Below are positions 62,791 through 64,000 of a DNA stretch of 64,000 bases, in pieces. This DNA comes from CAJBVG01 sp943372995 (GTDB taxonomy: Bacteria; Bacteroidota; Bacteroidia; Sphingobacteriales; Sphingobacteriaceae). Below the pieces are notes generated by a model. It was not told the origin of the DNA. It made no database searches and was given only the letters and a program-made list of their open reading frames with translations. The stretch is taken from the NCBI GenBank assembly GCA_943372995.1, contig CALSAQ010000002.1, forward strand, positions 434,001 through 498,000. Direction: 5' to 3'. The position numbers and the translations under genes were made by a program. Within the stretch, counting starts at the first letter, position 1. Every line of letters starts with the position of its first letter.

Positions 62791-63693
62791 TTAGTTGTTC
62801 TTAATAATTTGTTGGTATTTATTGCTGTTACTTGGGTCTATTTCAGATAGAATTTGAATTATTGCCTGTTTCTCATTCGGTAAGGCTTTTGAGAAGATAT
62901 TTACTAATTCATCATTTTTCGCTGAAAAGAAAATATTTAAAGCCATAGAGTTAGGTCTGTCTTTAGCGAGTTTCAAAAGTACTGGGAGTAGATCTTTAAT
63001 CTCAGCTCTTCCATTTTCAATATTTTGAGACATTACATCCATGCCTCCACGATGATATTTATAGATAGTTTCTCTTAATGACTTAAAGTTGTTGTCGAGG
63101 AAATTGTCAACTAGAATAAAACGATTCCTTGTTCCATCAAATGCCTTCCAGCCTTTTCCAGGTTGAGTTTGAGCATTATTTACGATGTTCCTTGCTTTTT
63201 GAAAATAAGTGGTTCCTCCAAATAAAGAGTAAGAATCATAATCCAAAGCAATCATTACGTATACATAATAAGCAATTAATGAGGTTAGATTTGAACGGGT
63301 TTCATTCTCATTAAATTCCAGAGGCTGATTTATAATGTATTTAAACGACCAATCTTCGTCCATATAATTAAACAAAGTAGAATTGTACGAAGTGTTAAAT
63401 ATTGGGCGAGTTGATTGAATAGAAGCTGTTGCTTTAAATTCATCTATACCAACTTGTTCCTTAATGTTTAGAATCAAGTTGCATTCTATGCGCTCGTTAA
63501 TCTGAATAATATCCGTTGTCCATTTAGTATTATTGATGAATTCGAATATTGATTTTTCCATTTCAATAAATATCGACTTGTCGGTGGTTGCCAATTGTTG
63601 AGTGATAATCTGAACTTTGCAACTAACATCTTGAGCATGAGATGCGATACCAATAAATACGAAGCTTATAAAAAAAACAATTTTCTTGATCAT
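62791..63693 (-). CDS. porD: T9SS-associated protein PorD (DUF4835)
   Basis: 300 residues with a signal peptide (ending SHAQ). The DUF4835 pattern is clear: INERIECNLILNI, QSTRPIFNTSYNSTLFNYMDEDW, and YYVYVMIALDYDSYSLFGGTTYFQKA. Members are annotated as PorD and linked to type IX secretion. The order coaBC-porD-recN is common in Bacteroidota. Its presence agrees with the T9SS sorting domains on at least four proteins of this window. Confidence 0.82.
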   Translation of the reverse strand: MIKKIVFFISFVFIGIASHAQDVSCKVQIITQQLATTDKSIFIEMEKSIFEFINNTKWTTDIIQINERIECNLILNIKEQVGIDEFKATASIQSTRPIFNTSYNSTLFNYMDEDWSFKYIINQPLEFNENETRSNLTSLIAYYVYVMIALDYDSYSLFGGTTYFQKARNIVNNAQTQPGKGWKAFDGTRNRFILVDNFLDNNFKSLRETIYKYHRGGMDVMSQNIENGRAEIKDLLPVLLKLAKDRPNSMALNIFFSAKNDELVNIFSKALPNEKQAIIQILSEIDPSNSNKYQQIIKNN

Positions 63694-63712
63694 TGAATAA
63701 ATAGCGAATGAA

Positions 63713-64000
63713 TTATCGAATTAACGGAATTATTTCGTTAATAATATCTTTTGCGACAGCTTTTTTGCTTTTTAAGTCGAAGTTTGTAATATGTTTATCC
63801 TTATGTAGGATGCTTATTTTATTTGTATCGTAGCCAAAACCTGCACCTTTATCGTTTAAAGAATTTAACACAATTAAATCAGCATTTTTTCTATTGAGTT
63901 TATCGAATGCATGATCAACTTCGTTTTGAGTTTCTAACGCAAATCCAACTAGAACCTGTTGTTTTTTCACTTTTCCCAAGCTACTTAATATGTCTATAGT
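63713..64000 (-). CDS. coaBC: Phosphopantothenoylcysteine decarboxylase/synthetase, C-terminal part
   Basis: The frame is open to the window edge, so only the last 95 residues of the CoaB (synthetase) domain are seen: LVGFALETQNEVDHAFDKL, DLIVLNSLNDKGAGFGYDTN and KKAVAKDIIN. The TTG at 63979 is internal; upstream codons TIDILSSLGKVKK belong to the same protein. It makes 4'-phosphopantetheine in coenzyme A synthesis. porD follows after 19 bases. Confidence 0.88.
   Translation of the reverse strand, partial: TIDILSSLGKVKKQQVLVGFALETQNEVDHAFDKLNRKNADLIVLNSLNDKGAGFGYDTNKISILHKDKHITNFDLKSKKAVAKDIINEIIPLIR

Overview
The window is 64 kb of AT-rich chromosome from a member of the Bacteroidota. Four lines of evidence support this. 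Several secreted proteins end in type IX secretion (T9SS) C-terminal sorting domains, and the T9SS-linked PorD/DUF4835 gene is present. Lineage markers include a GLPGLI protein with its TonB-receptor-like partner and the large form of IspG. Promoter-like sites fit the Bacteroidota pattern TTG-N17-23-TAnnTTTG. Purine-rich ribosome binding sites are almost absent. I cannot place the organism below phylum with confidence.

Layout. 1-4.1 kb: the end of lpxB, a SpoIID-domain protein, a single-domain response regulator, a TatD-like hydrolase and a TcdA/ThiF-family enzyme. 4.2-8.8 kb: both subunits of a type II topoisomerase, best read as topoisomerase IV. 8.9-10.1 kb: a tiny secreted ORF, a Crp/Fnr regulator and a SnoaL-like protein. 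10.1-22.8 kb, minus strand: a zinc peptidase, the receptor-like protein and its GLPGLI partner, AlkB-like dioxygenase, ABC-F ATPase, rRNA-type methyltransferase, and an mlaE-mlaF-kefG-kefC operon. 22.8-30.8 kb: SDR, PspC and LiaF-like envelope-stress proteins, a T9SS cargo protein, IspG, PfkA and a lipoprotein hydrolase. 30.9-38.9 kb: a heme cluster, hemA-hemCD(fused)-hemB-hemL-[histidine kinase-response regulator]-hemE. 39-45.6 kb: outer-membrane and metabolic genes plus two DUF3494 ice-binding-like surface proteins. 45.6-50.5 kb: one 1,621-residue multidomain T9SS protein. 50.7-55.8 kb: YkuK-like protein, EttA and ClpC. 55.9-60.2 kb: a PKD-domain T9SS protein, then a tightly coupled ECF sigma / dual-membrane anti-sigma-like / PKD lipoprotein operon. 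60.2-64 kb: fabI, recN, porD and the end of coaBC.

Two features stand out beyond ordinary genes. First, the sigma/anti-sigma/lipoprotein trio is joined by two ATGA overlaps. Its second protein has a small cytoplasmic head, one inner-membrane helix, a long periplasmic linker and a C-terminal beta-barrel-like domain, the layout of the dual membrane-spanning anti-sigma (Dma) proteins. Second, many intergenic gaps are filled with short tandem words of 7 to 9 bases (families based on TATGCTGA, AAATTCT, AATTTGAAC, AATTTAC and ATCTCAT). They run from stop codons to start codons and in one place form a 32-base inverted repeat around a 96-base core.

No tRNA, rRNA, CRISPR array, transposase, integrase or recognisable defence system was seen. 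The longest stretch without a gene is 260 bases (18567-18826), so no gene-free gap exceeds 300 bases.
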